A stretch of DNA of 64,000 nucleotides from Brugia malayi. Taxonomy: Eukaryota; Nematoda; Chromadorea; Rhabditida; Onchocercidae. The stretch lies in contig NW_025062475.1 in the NCBI RefSeq assembly GCF_000002995.4, forward strand, positions 9,862,187-9,926,186, given 5' to 3'. Below are positions 17,275 through 29,478 of the stretch, one piece after another. The first letter of the stretch is position 1. Each line of letters begins with the position of its first letter. The position numbers and the translations under genes were made by a program. The notes beneath the pieces were generated by a model. The model saw nothing but the letters and a program-made list of their open reading frames with translations, ran no database searches and had not been told where the DNA came from.

Positions 17275-17634
17275 CTCTATCAATTTATCACGTTGATGCT
17301 TTACGTAGGTATGCTTTTTGATTACTTCTTACGTCTGCACGTATCCTTTTCTTTACTTTGTGATATAATTCAACTTTTGTTGACTGTCCATCACACTTTC
17401 TGCTAGTTCCACTTGATATATCTCAAAATATATCTGAAATTTATTGTAGAAGTCAAAAAGCTCGCATAGAATTAATCGACTAATCAACTGAACTCCACTG
17501 AGGAAAATCCCAAACCTCCCAATTCAATTGATGCTCAAACCTTAAAACAGCACACATAGGATGAAAAGTTTTCAGAATGGTGTCTCACAGGCAGCCTCAT
17601 ATCCGTATAACTCTTGCGTGTTTCGGGTGTTCGC

Positions 17635-17648
17635 GGTATCGCGATACC
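17635..17648. promoter_or_regulatory. 14-bp CG-rich palindrome in the presumed cdk-5 bidirectional promoter
   Basis: GGTATCGCGATACC is a perfect palindrome between the cdk-5 start (17258, -) and the start of the next gene (17812, +). It contains two CpGs and sits in a local GC-richer patch, unlike the surrounding AT-rich DNA. The position suits a binding site for a dimeric transcription factor; no factor is assigned. Confidence 0.4.
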
Positions 17649-17811
17649 AGAAGGCGGGTCTGTATGTTTATGTTTTTTATTGATGTTTGTTTTTAAAGAA
17701 ATATTTGTGTAAAACTAACGGATTTTTTTGTGAATCACGGACGGAAATTTACCTTAGAATAGATTGAACGGGTTGTAGCTTCTGGAAACGTATAATACTT
17801 AGAAAAACTGT

Positions 17812-18422
17812 ATGGCATCGAATAAAGATCAATGTGATGGTTATTTGCATTGTGAATTGTGAAATGTCACAGACGATCAAGCATTTAGAACGGATTTATG
17901 ATATGATATATCAGAAATAATTAGTACAAATGTTACTGAAAGGAATCATCATGGAGGTATGTTTTACGCAGACTTAAAAACATTACCTCGAAATACTTCG
18001 AAGCCATCTTATTTCCTTTATCATATGCTCTAAACATTTTATGTGTAATCTGCAGAATACTTTTTTAAACAGATATATCAGATCTGGAAAATGTTGCTAA
18101 TGTTAAATTATTTGAATTGTTTGGAGTTACATGCAGTATATCGGCAATGTCATAGTTAGTTGTAATAATATTTATTCTAAATATTCACGGGCAATTTTCA
18201 TCAATATCTTTTCTGGGGCTAGCTGAAATGTCGATCAGAAATTGCCGGACGTTTCCGGCTCCTCATAATTTTCATTATTGTGTGGATGATAGCAGTAGCA
18301 TTGTATGTATCCGAATTACTTCTGCTGCAGTCATTCTTCGTGACACAACTGCAGGTGCACGTTTCGTCATTCCACATCTTATTTGGACCTTAAGTGTAAC
18401 GTTTTTTAAACTTTTGAACTGA
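17812..18422 (+). CDS. Hypothetical 110-aa protein, possible OB fold
   Basis: Four short exons (17812-17839, 17915-17956, 18073-18135, 18223-18422) with GT-AG introns all in phase 1 give 110 aa. The last exon is less AT-rich than its surroundings and has coding-like codons. The middle reads VKLFELFGVTC ... HYCVDDSSSIVCIRI. A hydrophobic strand, a G-V turn and then Y-x-VDDSxxxI-x-C is the pattern seen in the OB folds of STN1 and RPA2-like proteins (YGVDDSTGVINC in human STN1). A polyadenylation signal, AATAAA, lies 88 nt after the stop. The gene diverges from cdk-5, 554 bp start to start. The first two exons are the weakest part of the model; the true N-terminus may differ and the protein may be longer. 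Function is not established. Confidence 0.45.
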
Positions 18423-18509
18423 GGTCTACAATTTTTTCTTTTTGCTTATTTCTATGCAAAAAAAAAAAAAAAAGAATGATTATGGAAAGTTAAAGGAAAC
18501 AAAGAAGGT

Positions 18510-18515
18510 AATAAA
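18510..18515 (+). terminator. Polyadenylation signal of the OB-like gene
   Basis: AATAAA, 88 nt downstream of the TGA at 18420-18422, the right distance and strand for the end of this transcript. Confidence 0.45.
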
Positions 18516-18866
18516 ACTTTTCTTTCATCTTGGGGTGGAGACCTCAAAATCCAGTTAAAACGAAAAATGGAATCCCATTTACAGAATAGGATTTGAAAGT
18601 GATTGTCTATTCGATTCTGATTGAAATTTGTCTATAGATTAAAAAAAGGTCGTTTATGAAAGTTGATTTATCTGCTTGGAAGATATGTATTTGATTACCA
18701 TTGTAAATCCAAATTTATCATTTCATTGGAAAAGGTTATTGAAATTTTTTTTTCGTATAAAATAAATTGGAGTCATTGAAGTTAAAATAATACTAAAAAA
18801 AAGCAAAAAAAATGAAAATTGAAGCCTATTGGGACAAAAAATTAAATTTCAAGATAATTTAGCTAT

Positions 18867-18939
18867 CTAACTGCATATCGACCATTGAAATGAATTAGAA
18901 TTCTAACTGCAGCACCGACCACTGAAATGAATTAAAATT
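18867..18939. repeat. Tandem duplication, 36-37 bp unit, two copies
   Basis: Copies at 18867-18902 and 18903-18939 both start CTAACTGCA and contain TGAAATGAATTA; they differ at a handful of positions. It lies in the convergent 3' space between the OB-like gene and pvf-1. Confidence 0.8.
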
Positions 18940-19001
18940 CATCCTTCACTTGTAATTTTTTGTAATGAAAAATGTATTTTAAATCCAATTTTTTCTAAAC
19001 A

Positions 19002-21592
19002 TTAGAAACCTTGACAATTTTTTTTCTCTTCTGGATTTCTGCATTCACATTTACAGTCCGGACCAACAATTTTCTTTTGCGGGCACTGAATAGCTGCGCC
19101 AAATCGAGTGCATATTCGGCAACTACAAGCAGTATGTTGTTCGACCGTTATATTTCGCGTTTGATTGATTACAAATAGATTATTACCTGCATACAGCATT
19201 TCAATAATCTGCAATAAATTATCACATACTTTTATCTGTAAACGAAAAATTGACTACTAATCCACACCAAATTTGCATGTTTTTCAGCAGAAATGATAAT
19301 ATTCATACAATTCCTTTTTGTTTTCGTTAATATTATCTAATCGACTTTTTTTGTTAATATTGATGATACATTTTTATAATCAATCAGTAGGCCATAGATA
19401 ATTGCGAAAGCATAAATTATTCCATCAGTGAATAACGATCATAAATTCATAATAGTTAATTGGGATGAATAAACGGTCAAATATATGCTAAGCTATCAAG
19501 TATTTTAGTTATCAAATTGAAGGCCGATGTTAAGAATAGCGTGAAATCATGTTAAAAATACATCAGTATTGTCTATTAACATAAAGAAGTTCGCTCATAG
19601 TGATATTACTGTATATTTTTATATATGAAACATAATCATGCATTAATAATTGAGAAAAATGAAAAGCGAAAGAATGAGGGAGCCTATTATATGAGCCATC
19701 AATTTTTTGTTCCTTTTATTCGATTTGTTTCATTTGTTTATCACTTAATTCGGTTACAAATTAATGGTTACAAACAATTAATGGTGGCTATTTTGAGCGT
19801 ATTTGGAATTTGCGTTAGGTTAGTGCTACTATTATTTACATTGCTTCTTACTGGTCGATAAAGATAGCTTTACTTGCAACAGTATTTTAACGATAGGTAA
19901 AAGAAAATTTTTTTGACAATTTAAAATTTTTAATGATGTAGTAATTAATTTAGATCAAGAAATTTCGAATAAATGAAAAATCTCACTACATTTATTGGAA
20001 TGGAATGGAATAAAAGGAGGAAAGAAAAGAAAAAAATAAAAATGGAACTATATATTTTAGAAATATTACCGGTTGTTGAATATATTCAGTACTGGTTGGA
20101 TGGCAATGTTCGGTAAATTCACAACACGATCCAATACATTGTGTTATTTCATAGCATTTCGGAAATATCAATAATCCAGGATCAGGATTTTCCGGTAATA
20201 TAGGAATACAAGCTTTTTGCAACTCACATGTATCTTCACCTTGTCGAATTGTGCGTAGTATCGCCAAGCTGCTCACTGTATTATCTAATTTACAGATTTT
20301 ATTTTGCTGCAATAACTGCACTATTACGATCGTCCTTGTGAATTATTGTGAAAGTAAAGTTAAATCAAAAATTGAATGATTTAATAAATTTATATCAAAT
20401 CATTTTTTTTTTCCTTTTTGTCTTTAATATTATCAGATCCCTATTATTTACTGTTAAAATTTTGTATACTCCTTAATTTTAGTGTAAAAATACTAGTTAT
20501 AGCTTATCAAACATATTACGATTTAAAAATATAAAAAAAAAAAAGTGTATGAAAAAAAGCCTTCATAAAAATTGGAATTAAATGTAGTACAAAAAACGTT
20601 TCGCAGGCATTTCAACGCAGTAATGGTTGTATTATCATTAGCGATATTATGAGAAATCGTTTATTTTACTTTTGTTAATGTTTCCAAGTTATTCCTTTGG
20701 TATCACTACTGAACATTAATTCACTTATGTTCAGTTGTAGAATTTGAGAAGTAGTAGATGGATTTCATAAAACTTCTGATCTACTAAAATAACTGTTGAT
20801 AGTAGTGGTAAGAGCTAATATCGATACTTTTAGCAGCACAATTTTATTTTGAAAATTCTTTTTTTTTTTCCTTAATTGAAGAATATAATATCAGAAGCAT
20901 TTAATCTTGATCAATGTACTTTAAATTTATGATAATGTAAAGAGAATTCGTCATCTTTATTTTTTTATAATCTCACTTCTGAGTTTGGTAATAACTTAAG
21001 AGTCGATATTATTTATTTGTGTTGTGTATCATTATTATTATTATTATTATTATTGTTTATTAACTATTATTACTATTAATTAGTTTTTAATTATTACTGA
21101 TACAATATAGTCAAATAAATGTACGTAAATGAAATCCAAATAATAATGACAATAATATCATGTTCTTTTTTTTGTTTTTTATAAAATTCTTGGATACTAG
21201 ATTTTTTTTGTTCCTCAATTTTTTTTTTTCAGAATGCAGTAGAAAAGAGTATGAAATATGCAAATGAACAAACCATCGGCAGTTTGTTGAGAATTGGATT
21301 TTCTTGATAGATCAAGTCCGCGAAATCCAAGGAACTCAGCATTCTGCGTGCGGTTCATGTAAGGCCCTATTTCAGTAGCTTGTAATTCCTTGTGATGCTT
21401 CAACATTGATTTGCCCCCATTTCCAAGTAAATGTGGTGCAAACGAAAGTTGTATGACGGGTAGCAGTTCACTGAATGTACGCGCTTGGCTTACCTTTTCA
21501 CGTATCTCATCAGGTATAGTTTTTTGCGCTAACGAATATTCATCCAGCAATATTAGTAGTAATATCGGTAGTATCAGGGTAAACAGTGACAT
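19002..21592 (-). CDS. pvf-1: Secreted PDGF/VEGF-like growth factor
   Basis: Exons 21592-21274, 20320-20070 and 19208-19002 give 258 aa (262 if the ATG at 21604 is used; a TGCAG acceptor between the two ATGs favours the inner one). Residues 1-18 are a strong signal peptide (MSLFTLILPILLL ...). The C-terminal half has the PDGF/VEGF cysteine knot: KAC, then FPKCYEITQCIGSCCEF, a hydrophobic strand with IIEMLY, and HTACSCRIC, the CXCXXC end of the knot, followed by more Cys pairs. VEGF-like PVF-1 of C. elegans is a secreted dimeric ligand for VER receptor kinases; the same role is inferred here. The junction between exons 1 and 2 is the uncertain part: the only usable donor (GATG before GTTTG) is phase 1 and needs the weak acceptor GTAATAG at 21 bases before the first Cys codon region. 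An unseen small exon is the alternative. Confidence 0.82.
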
Positions 21593-21604
21593 AATCTGCA
21601 GCAT

Positions 21605-24600
21605 ACAAATTTTAAATTGTTTTTTAAATCTAGTTTTACTTTTTTTATTTAATATTTTTAAGATGAATACTTAGGTTTTCCATGTAGTCTCAACATATAT
21701 CAATTTACATTTTCAAAAACATTTCTAGTTTATGGGTGAAAATCCAGTTTAGATTTTATATAATTAGAATTTAACAGACAATTATAATCTTAATCATTAG
21801 TTATAGTTATTCAGCAAATTTGAGGTAAGGATTTTTCTTTTTCAACTAGTATTAAGGCATATCCTTTAGGTATCTGCTAAATGGAATTTGTTGAAATTAA
21901 AAAAAAAAAGTGAAATTTGGTAAGATTTCTAGTTTACGATGAGAAAAAGAACTGGATTTAATGAAAACTATAATATATGAAAGAAGTGAAGTCTCCAAGT
22001 AGTTCGAGGATGGATATAAAGATATTAGTTTAAGCAACTGTGTTTCGAGCATTTGATCATTTGTTAAATGTTATATCATTAATTTTCTTCTTTTATAATG
22101 TTATCGAACATTTTATTTTTCCCTTTTCAATTTCTACCATTGATTTGACATAATTTTCAAGAAGAAGAATGAAAATTGTTCCAGTTAAAATTTTTATGGA
22201 TAGTTTTTTTTTGTAAATGAAAAGAAGCTCACAGCTGAGGTAAGTTATTGATTTCGAAAAAATGAATTCAAATAATTGATCACTTTTCTGAGGATGGATG
22301 TGTGATGGGCAAAAGATGGAAGGTTAAGTTTAAAATGACATTAAACTTCACTGAAATATGATAATACAACAGCGCTATAGTATAATAATATCTGTAAAAT
22401 GCATTGTATATTGGACTTTTTAATGTTAAGCAGCATTGTGATGATTCATCAATGCTAGTTCTTTTTTGATTATATAATGGCATCCTCTCGTAAAATTCAT
22501 TCATTTTCAGGAATTGGTTTTACAACAGAGATCTGAACTTTGATCTTTCTTTGCAAGAATGTCCCTTTGAAGTTGCTGCGAGGTTTTCTTTAATTTTCAA
22601 ATTTGCTAAATTTAATAATCTCAGGTTTTGAAACTTAACCTCAGGTTAGGTTGATTGGTTTAATTATCTCTATTGACAACATACTTTTCTACTAGCTTAT
22701 AATTAATTTGCTTACATTTTTATGCTTATAGTACAAAACATTATATTGAATGATGAATTTTTAAGATGATTTGTTAAGTTTTTTTATTTATTTTTGAGTC
22801 GTTGTAATAGTATATTTTGACCTGGTAAATTAGCTTAATGCTTGAGTCATACGAGATATTGTTTAATGTAAGCCATCTTCAGAAGCCCCAGTCCACGATA
22901 CATTCATTTCTAATCATGATCAAATGTTTTCAGGTCTTATGGTCATTTCAATAAGTTATGATTCTCCTTCTTCTTCCTGCTCTGGATTCTCTTTACTAGT
23001 TTGTTTTTGTTATTTACTAAGGTATTGCCACTTCAATCATTAGAATCGAATTATATCATTGGAAAAAACTATAAAAAGCGAGGGAAAAATATTGAATAAT
23101 TAGTTTAACAATAACAGTTTAATGTTCGAAAAATAGGAATTATTGTTGGATTAATTATTCGACACAAATTGGAAAGTTTTTTTTTTTTTTTAGTTTCTTA
23201 TCTCATTCTGTAGTAATATTATTTGAAAATACGTTAACTTGAATGGATTTTGCAATTTTAATTTCATTTGGTCTTTTTTAAAACAAACTAGTAGATCTAT
23301 TGCTTAGAAAGAAAGTCACAATGATACGGTTGAATGAATTTTGACAAATGTGGTGTATTGTAGTTGAAGGGTGCTAGTGCTGATTGATTTGTCCTCTTTT
23401 CGTTTCCATTATATATCTGTAGAAGGTGTGCTGCTGCATCATTCACACATTTTTTATTTCTCATTTGTAAGTTTGTTGTCAAACAAAATTTTTATTTATT
23501 GCAAGCAAATCATCTGAAATGGTTGCAAATTACATGTGAAAGCTGAAATAAAAAAGCATGAGGTATGGTATCATTTCAAACAAATTGTACATACCTCAGC
23601 AGATTACAATATTTCTTGTTTTTTCAGTTTATAATATTTCTTCTTCTTTGAAACATTTTCTATGAATATGTTTTTTTGAATCTTTTAAACCCTCTTTTAA
23701 TATGATGAAAAAATAACTTCTTTGAATATTTTAAGAGTTTGCTTCATTATTCGCTGCCTTGCGCTACATCGAATGACTGTGGTCTTTAAAATTGTGTACT
23801 TGCTTGCTTTCTTATTCGTCTATTTACACATTTAATTGCACAATTTAAATTCCAGTGAAACTATAAAATAACTTGCCAAATTGTTTCATTTATGGATGAA
23901 AACAGATGCATTTCATTCAATTGACATGATAATATTTAGTGTCATTGAAACATTTTTGATAGGATGCCACCAAAATGTCTATAAATGTGTATGACCCGTA
24001 ACAAAAACAAGTAGTAATGATTGTTGATTGGTAGTGGTGGCGGTGTTAAGAAATGCGCACAGTAAGTGGGAGAGTGTTGATATGTTGTCCCAATCTGGTA
24101 TATCACTTTCCATGCCCTCATCCTCTTAGTCACATGTTCGCATTATTCGTAAATCATAAGGAACAATAACATTTAATTGGGTGGGTATCGCGACGGAAAG
24201 ATGGAGAATTTGGGAATGTAGATGAATTGAGCTGGCAGTTATTGTGCAGAGGACAGATTCGGGGAAAGAAAAAGTGAAGAGATGAAAAGGAAGAGGTTGG
24301 GAAATATATATATTGATGTTGTTATATAACATGTGGTAACGTTTGAAGTATTGTAAATAATGTCTGGTTAGTAAATAAGGAATAAAATTTAATAGGGAAG
24401 ATTAGACAGAGATGATAAAGCTGAGATATTTCCAGGAAAGAGAGAGCGAGAGAAGCGTGTTTAATAAGTGTTTACATGTGTACTTAATAAATATGTACAT
24501 ATGTGATGTAGTGGCATTTGGCATGAAATGAAGTGAGAGGAGGAGAGGTAGATGACTGAGTGAGATGTATGATCTAGGATTAATGAAGTGGAGGTAGAAA

Positions 24601-25886
24601 GGGGTGGCAAATAAATGATGTAGAGGTACTGTAAAGGATGTGAGTAGATGACCATGATGTGAAGCAAGATATTTTGTTTATGATGAGAAATGATTATTAC
24701 AAAAGCTGTATAAAATGAATTAGTTATTTTGAAATGATTGGTAATTTTTTGTGGTGAATTACCAAGGTAATATGACTTATTTTAGAGAAAAATTGTAAAA
24801 ATGAGAAAATTTGAAAGAAAACTTTTCCCTTCCTTATTGTCTTTCCCCTCTTTAGCTGGGTTCAGTTGGAATTATTTATCAGTTTATCATTATATGAAGC
24901 AAAAATAATAGTGGACTGAATACAACAGAAATAACATCAAAAAGATGGAGTAGTTTTATTTTTTTGAACAGAACTTAAGTTATAATACCGGATTTCTTTC
25001 AGGAATGGTTTTATTAAATAACTTAAGGATGATGGTTAGCAGTGAGAGCTCAGAAAAATGAAACCAAATGTTAACGAACCTTATAAATATTTTTCATCAA
25101 AGTTTAATCAATATGAATGGAGATATTAAAGATAAGTTGAATGAATACATTTGAATTACAATTCTCATTCACACAAGATAATTTTTACATTAGCTTTTCA
25201 TTTTATGTTAGTGATCATCTCAGGGTGATCTCTTCCTACTAACCATCAATCTTAAGTTGTTATTTAAGAAACCATTCTTTAAGTTTTGTTTTAAGAAAAT
25301 AAAATTACTTTTTTGACGTTAATTCCATCGTATCAGTCATTCAGATACTTGTTTCTCAATATCATTAGTAAATATTAGTTATGTTTCTGTTATCTATTTT
25401 ATTTCAGGAATAAAAGATGATTTATCGGATGACTTTTTTCTCTGTTCATAGGACAATTCGTGCCTCTTGTTTAATTGAGTGATTGTTATTATTTATATTA
25501 AAATATGTATTTTTTAAAGTCTTATCTTTATTATATTTGAAACTTTACATTAGTTACTTTGCATCAAGAATGTGCCTTACGAATTATTAAACTTGATAGC
25601 CATTTACACTAGAGGAGCTGACCTTCACTTATTTGAATTCAAGTCTGCATATACATAAAATTAAGAAGAAATGATGTGCTGCGCTAAATACCCAAGTGAA
25701 CAGCTCAGTGTTTCATTGACAATCCGACTATTTCATACGTTTTTCCTTTTTTTATGTATTTGTAGTTTTACTCTGATATTTAACGAGGTACCTATTCGTT
25801 GTATCGCTAGTCGTTACCCTTTGTACGATTATTCTTTTTTGTCTTTTGTTGATATATATACTTAATTAGCTGATACGCATTTGCAG
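21605..25886. other. Intergenic region between divergent pvf-1 and ced-6
   Basis: 4.3 kb with no gene I can support. It contains strand-skewed segments (purine-rich on + at 24000-24700, which create long but low-complexity minus-strand frames), poly-T tracts and an imperfect fold-back at 25001-25283. A minus-strand frame at 23297-23482 has near-normal amino acid composition but no splice context. Confidence 0.5.
25001..25283. repeat. Imperfect inverted repeat (fold-back element)
   Basis: Arm 25001-25053 and the reverse complement of 25223-25283 align over about 50 bp, sharing GAATGGTTT, TTAAATAA, CTTAAG and TGATGGTTAG in order with small gaps. The arms are separated by about 170 bp. This is the architecture of a decayed non-autonomous inverted-repeat element; no target-site duplication was established. 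Confidence 0.6.
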
Positions 25887-25893
25887 GTATTAA

Positions 25894-28800
25894 ATGACTT
25901 CAAAAGGAAAGGAAATTTATAACACGATAAAACGTTCCCTTGGCTCTCAGTCATTTGGCATTGCTGGTTCATCGAATCATACGAACGGAGTTCGATATTC
26001 TGGTGGTACTTCATCTAAATGGATACATCCACCTGGTTTGTTTATTAGTTTGTACTATACCGCTGAAGACTTCCCGGAATTACTTGTCATTCAAATCTTT
26101 CTCATTTGAAAATGTTCCGGAAGATGTTCTACTATTGCAGATGTATTATTAAATGGTCGTGTCGAGTATTCCGTGAAAATGCTTGGTTTTGCGGAAGTAT
26201 CGGAACCGAAGGGAACACATGTGATTCGGGATGCTATTCATGCGATACGATTTCAGTTGCAAGTAATAATTCTTTTCGTAAACCCTCAGTTCTTTTTTGA
26301 TCTTCTATTTTCACTACTTGCTTAAGAACTCTTCTTTCGGTGTTATAGTTTGGATTTTAGAAAAAATACCGAAGAGTATTTTCATCAGGTCAAGGAAAAA
26401 AAATATGATCAAGACTTATGCTGATAAGAATGGATTTTACTGTTTCCACGTCCATCTTAATGCTTCTTAATATTTTCAAATAATCTAGATAAGTCGAGGA
26501 GTTACGGGACATTCGGGAGCAAAACTTAAGAAGGTGGACTTGCAAATCAATGTGGATGGTTTAACAGTTATCGAAACAAAGACAAAAATGATTTTATTCA
26601 AGTATCCCCTCCACCGAATTTCATTTTGTGCCGATGACAAGCAGGTTTTTTTTATATCATCTTTTTTAATCTTATCTGCTGATGTTAATTTTTACATAAA
26701 TCGTTTTGCTTCAAAAAAATAGCTTCTATGAAATAACATTTCTTAATTTAACTACTAATTGAAAATTGATTGGTGTTAGCATTTGATATTATTATTTGCA
26801 TGACATTTCGCTGTGGTAGACAATGCATTTTGTATTTTTCTTTTGTACGAAACGGAAATTAATGTCCATATTGCAGGACAAGAGGGTTTTTTCATTTATT
26901 GCCAAGGCTGAATCTTCTACTAGACATGATTGTTTCGTCTTTTTAAGTGAGAAATTAGCAGAGCAGATAACTCTCACCGTCGGCGAAGCTTTCGATCTTG
27001 CATATCAGGTGAAATTATTTAATGATTTTGGTTGGGCTTTAAATAATACAGTGATGTGGCAATTTATTTAAAAAATACTGAATTTTATAGTTTATATTCG
27101 TATACTATGATGTTAAATGCTCCGCAGGATTTTGGTAGCAATTATGGACAAACAAGTCATAAATTTTGAAATGCTTAATCGGCATTATAAAGTCCAACAC
27201 TTTTCGTTTATTTTTTTACGCTTCCTTTCAGAAATTTCTGGAAAGAAATGGTCGAGACTTGGAAAATAAAAAACAGTTGATTATGCTAAGAAAACGAATA
27301 GCAGAACTGGAGCAGGAAAATAATGAACTTAAAGAGAAGCTTTATACGCAGCAGAGCCAGAAGGTTTCTTGTACTTCATCTTCGGTAGACGTTTCATCAG
27401 TATCCTAGGAGAATTATGTCAGAACAGAAATTCACTCGGTTTTCAAAAAAAAGTTTTGTTCCAAATCTTTTCTTGAAATTTGTTATAAATTTCTTCTTTT
27501 ACTTAACTGAATTAGTTGTTAGGAGGATTCTGTACCACCTCTACCAACTTCTCCGATGCCTCGTGAGCCACCTCCGGGAATCACGCCAAATTTAATGAAC
27601 GACATAATACCCGCAATTGTTCCGCCGCCGGCTATTCCGCGGAGACATCACGCAAATGTTATGAATACAAATGATCCCACCACAAACGCTATGAATACAA
27701 GCGACCCCACCGTAAATTTCCCACAAGTTTGATTTGAAAAAATTTTTTTCTAATTTTAAAATAATTTAAATTTTTTTTGAATCTTAAAGTTTCGTTTAGT
27801 TTTTTTTTTTTTTTTTTTAATTTTGTAGTTTTAAAATTTCGTTTCTAAACTCTAGTTAGACAAATCGTTTGACACTATGAGCCTGTTTGGTTTAGAATAT
27901 TATCAAGTTGCTATATCCGTCGTAACCAAACTACATCAGCAAGACTGTATCTTAGTAAAAGCTTTGGGCCTTTTGTTCTTGCGTTTTACAACAATATTTA
28001 TTAGTATTTATCAATAATTATTTAGATAGTAGAATCCGTTGAAAGAAAACTGATATCCTATTAGTGTGGGGTTCGTTTCAATCCTATTTTTTTCTGACGT
28101 AATCACAATAAGGATGTATTATCATAATCAACAAAACAGTTGAAATTGAACCAATCAGTTTCGGAATAGATTGTTGGGTAATACATCCTAATTGTTGTAG
28201 AAAATGGTTGTGAATAGGAATTTTATCTTATAAATAAACAATTTTATTTCATGAAGACACTACTGAGTAATGGGCAATTTTTAATTATTTATCTTATTAG
28301 AAGTTATTTGTTTTGGCATTTTAAATCATTACTTCCAAATGATGTTCTGCTGCAGCAGAATGTATTTTTACAGCAAGTACATCAATTTTACAAAATCTTA
28401 ACGCGAAATTTTAAGATCAGCACACTCGAGTTCTGAAACAAAAATAGGCCGTAGGTTTTGCAATTTGTAATTTCATTCATCATGTAAAGTGATTTAAAAA
28501 GTTTAGGTCGGAAAACGTTTCGAAAATTTACAATTGGACAAAATGGAAGATTTATTCGATGACGAATTTGATCCACGGGCAGATGAAAGAAAAAAACCAG
28601 GAGTAGGAGTGAAAAAAGAAAAAGATAAATTTGGCCTTGATCCCTTTGGGAATGATTTCATGAACGATGTCCTTGTATGTTTTTTTCATGTTTGCTTTAT
28701 TTTTCGATCTAGTAATATTGTATGGATGTTTGATTTGTTAAGATATAACAAAAACCTTCAGTCTTTCTATTTTTTTTCTTCCTCCAATTCTCAGTTTCTC

Positions 28801-29478
28801 GAAGGAGAATTACGTGAAATACGTACATGTCTAGTGGTTTTACTTTTGTTTTATATATATATTCCAATAAGTCTGTTTTCTTTCATCAGAATCTGGAACG
28901 AAAACCTGTTTCCGATGTACCATCTACTTCAGAACATGAACCAACGCCGGAACAATTCGATGAAATGTTATCAATAGTAAGGGTTTTGAATCTTTTTTGA
29001 AAGTAAAAGGGAAATTAACTTTTTTCACCATTTTGTTAGTGATGGCAGGTGGTGGAAGCGCTGTTATAATCTTGAAATTATGGTGATTACATTTTTCTTG
29101 AAAATTAAAGAAAAGAAGCTTAAGAATGATGAGTTTAGGAAAGATTGTTTTGGCCTTTGCAAGTTTTGCTTGTAACGTGTTTTCCATTTTGCAATAAATA
29201 GTCTGAAATCTCCAAAGTTTTTCTGAAAATATTAGGCTATATTCTTAGTTTAACATCTGAGAAGAATGGCTTATTGCTGATTACTTATTTTGTTTTTTTA
29301 GGTAGACAAACGATTAACAGAGCTACGAGATGGATTTGCTTCAGGAATTTTAGCAATGGGTGATACGGGTGATGCAGCACGTGATCTGCACAATATTTAT
29401 AGTGTACCAGTTCAGTCTCCAGAAACAAATATCGGTGAAAAGAATCAAGTAACAGCTAAGCAAAATGGTCATACTTGA
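25894..29478 (+). CDS. ced-6: CED-6/GULP phosphotyrosine-binding engulfment adaptor
   Basis: Exons 25894-26035, 26141-26262, 26489-26644, 26877-27008, 27232-27363, 27523-27711, 28507-28674, 28890-28976, 29302-29478 join in phase to 434 aa. The PTB domain spans roughly 45-190 and matches GULP strongly ([42 protein letters not shown]). A leucine-rich coiled coil follows (about 195-228), then a proline-rich segment ([16 protein letters not shown]) and a C-terminal region with KFGLDPFG and [16 protein letters not shown], also seen at the GULP C-terminus. CED-6 links the CED-1/LRP-type receptor to clearance of apoptotic cells through the receptor NPXY tail. ATTTGCAG at 25879-25886 leaves a 7-nt leader. 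Exon 5 has three in-frame donors (after 27363, 27384 and 27399). Exon 6 contains a small internal repeat, MNTNDPT/MNTSDPT. Confidence 0.93.
28078..28225. repeat. Fold-back repeat inside ced-6 intron 6
   Basis: Left arm 28103-28134 and right arm 28171-28199 are inverted copies centred on AGGATGTATTA, 16 of 18 bases identical in the core, with CAACAA also shared. Weaker similarity (CCTATT) extends each arm outward to about 28078 and 28225. It looks like a short hairpin-type insertion in the 795-bp intron. Confidence 0.5.

Noticed and set aside
19625..19861. Hydrophobic frame in a pvf-1 intron
   Set aside because: Lies on the opposite strand within an intron, T-rich composition, no splice or start evidence.
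23297..23482. Minus-strand frame with balanced composition (CVNDAAAHLLQIYNG, KRTNQSALAPFNY)
   Set aside because: No credible acceptor/donor pair, start context or family similarity; stands alone between pvf-1 and ced-6.
23942..24667. Run of minus-strand frames rich in His, Ser, Pro and Leu
   Set aside because: They mirror purine-rich plus-strand sequence; low complexity and no splice logic.
28799..28830. Possible cassette exon in ced-6 (FLEGELREI after TTCTCAG)
   Set aside because: Its donor is phase 1 and cannot join the phase-0 exon at 28890.
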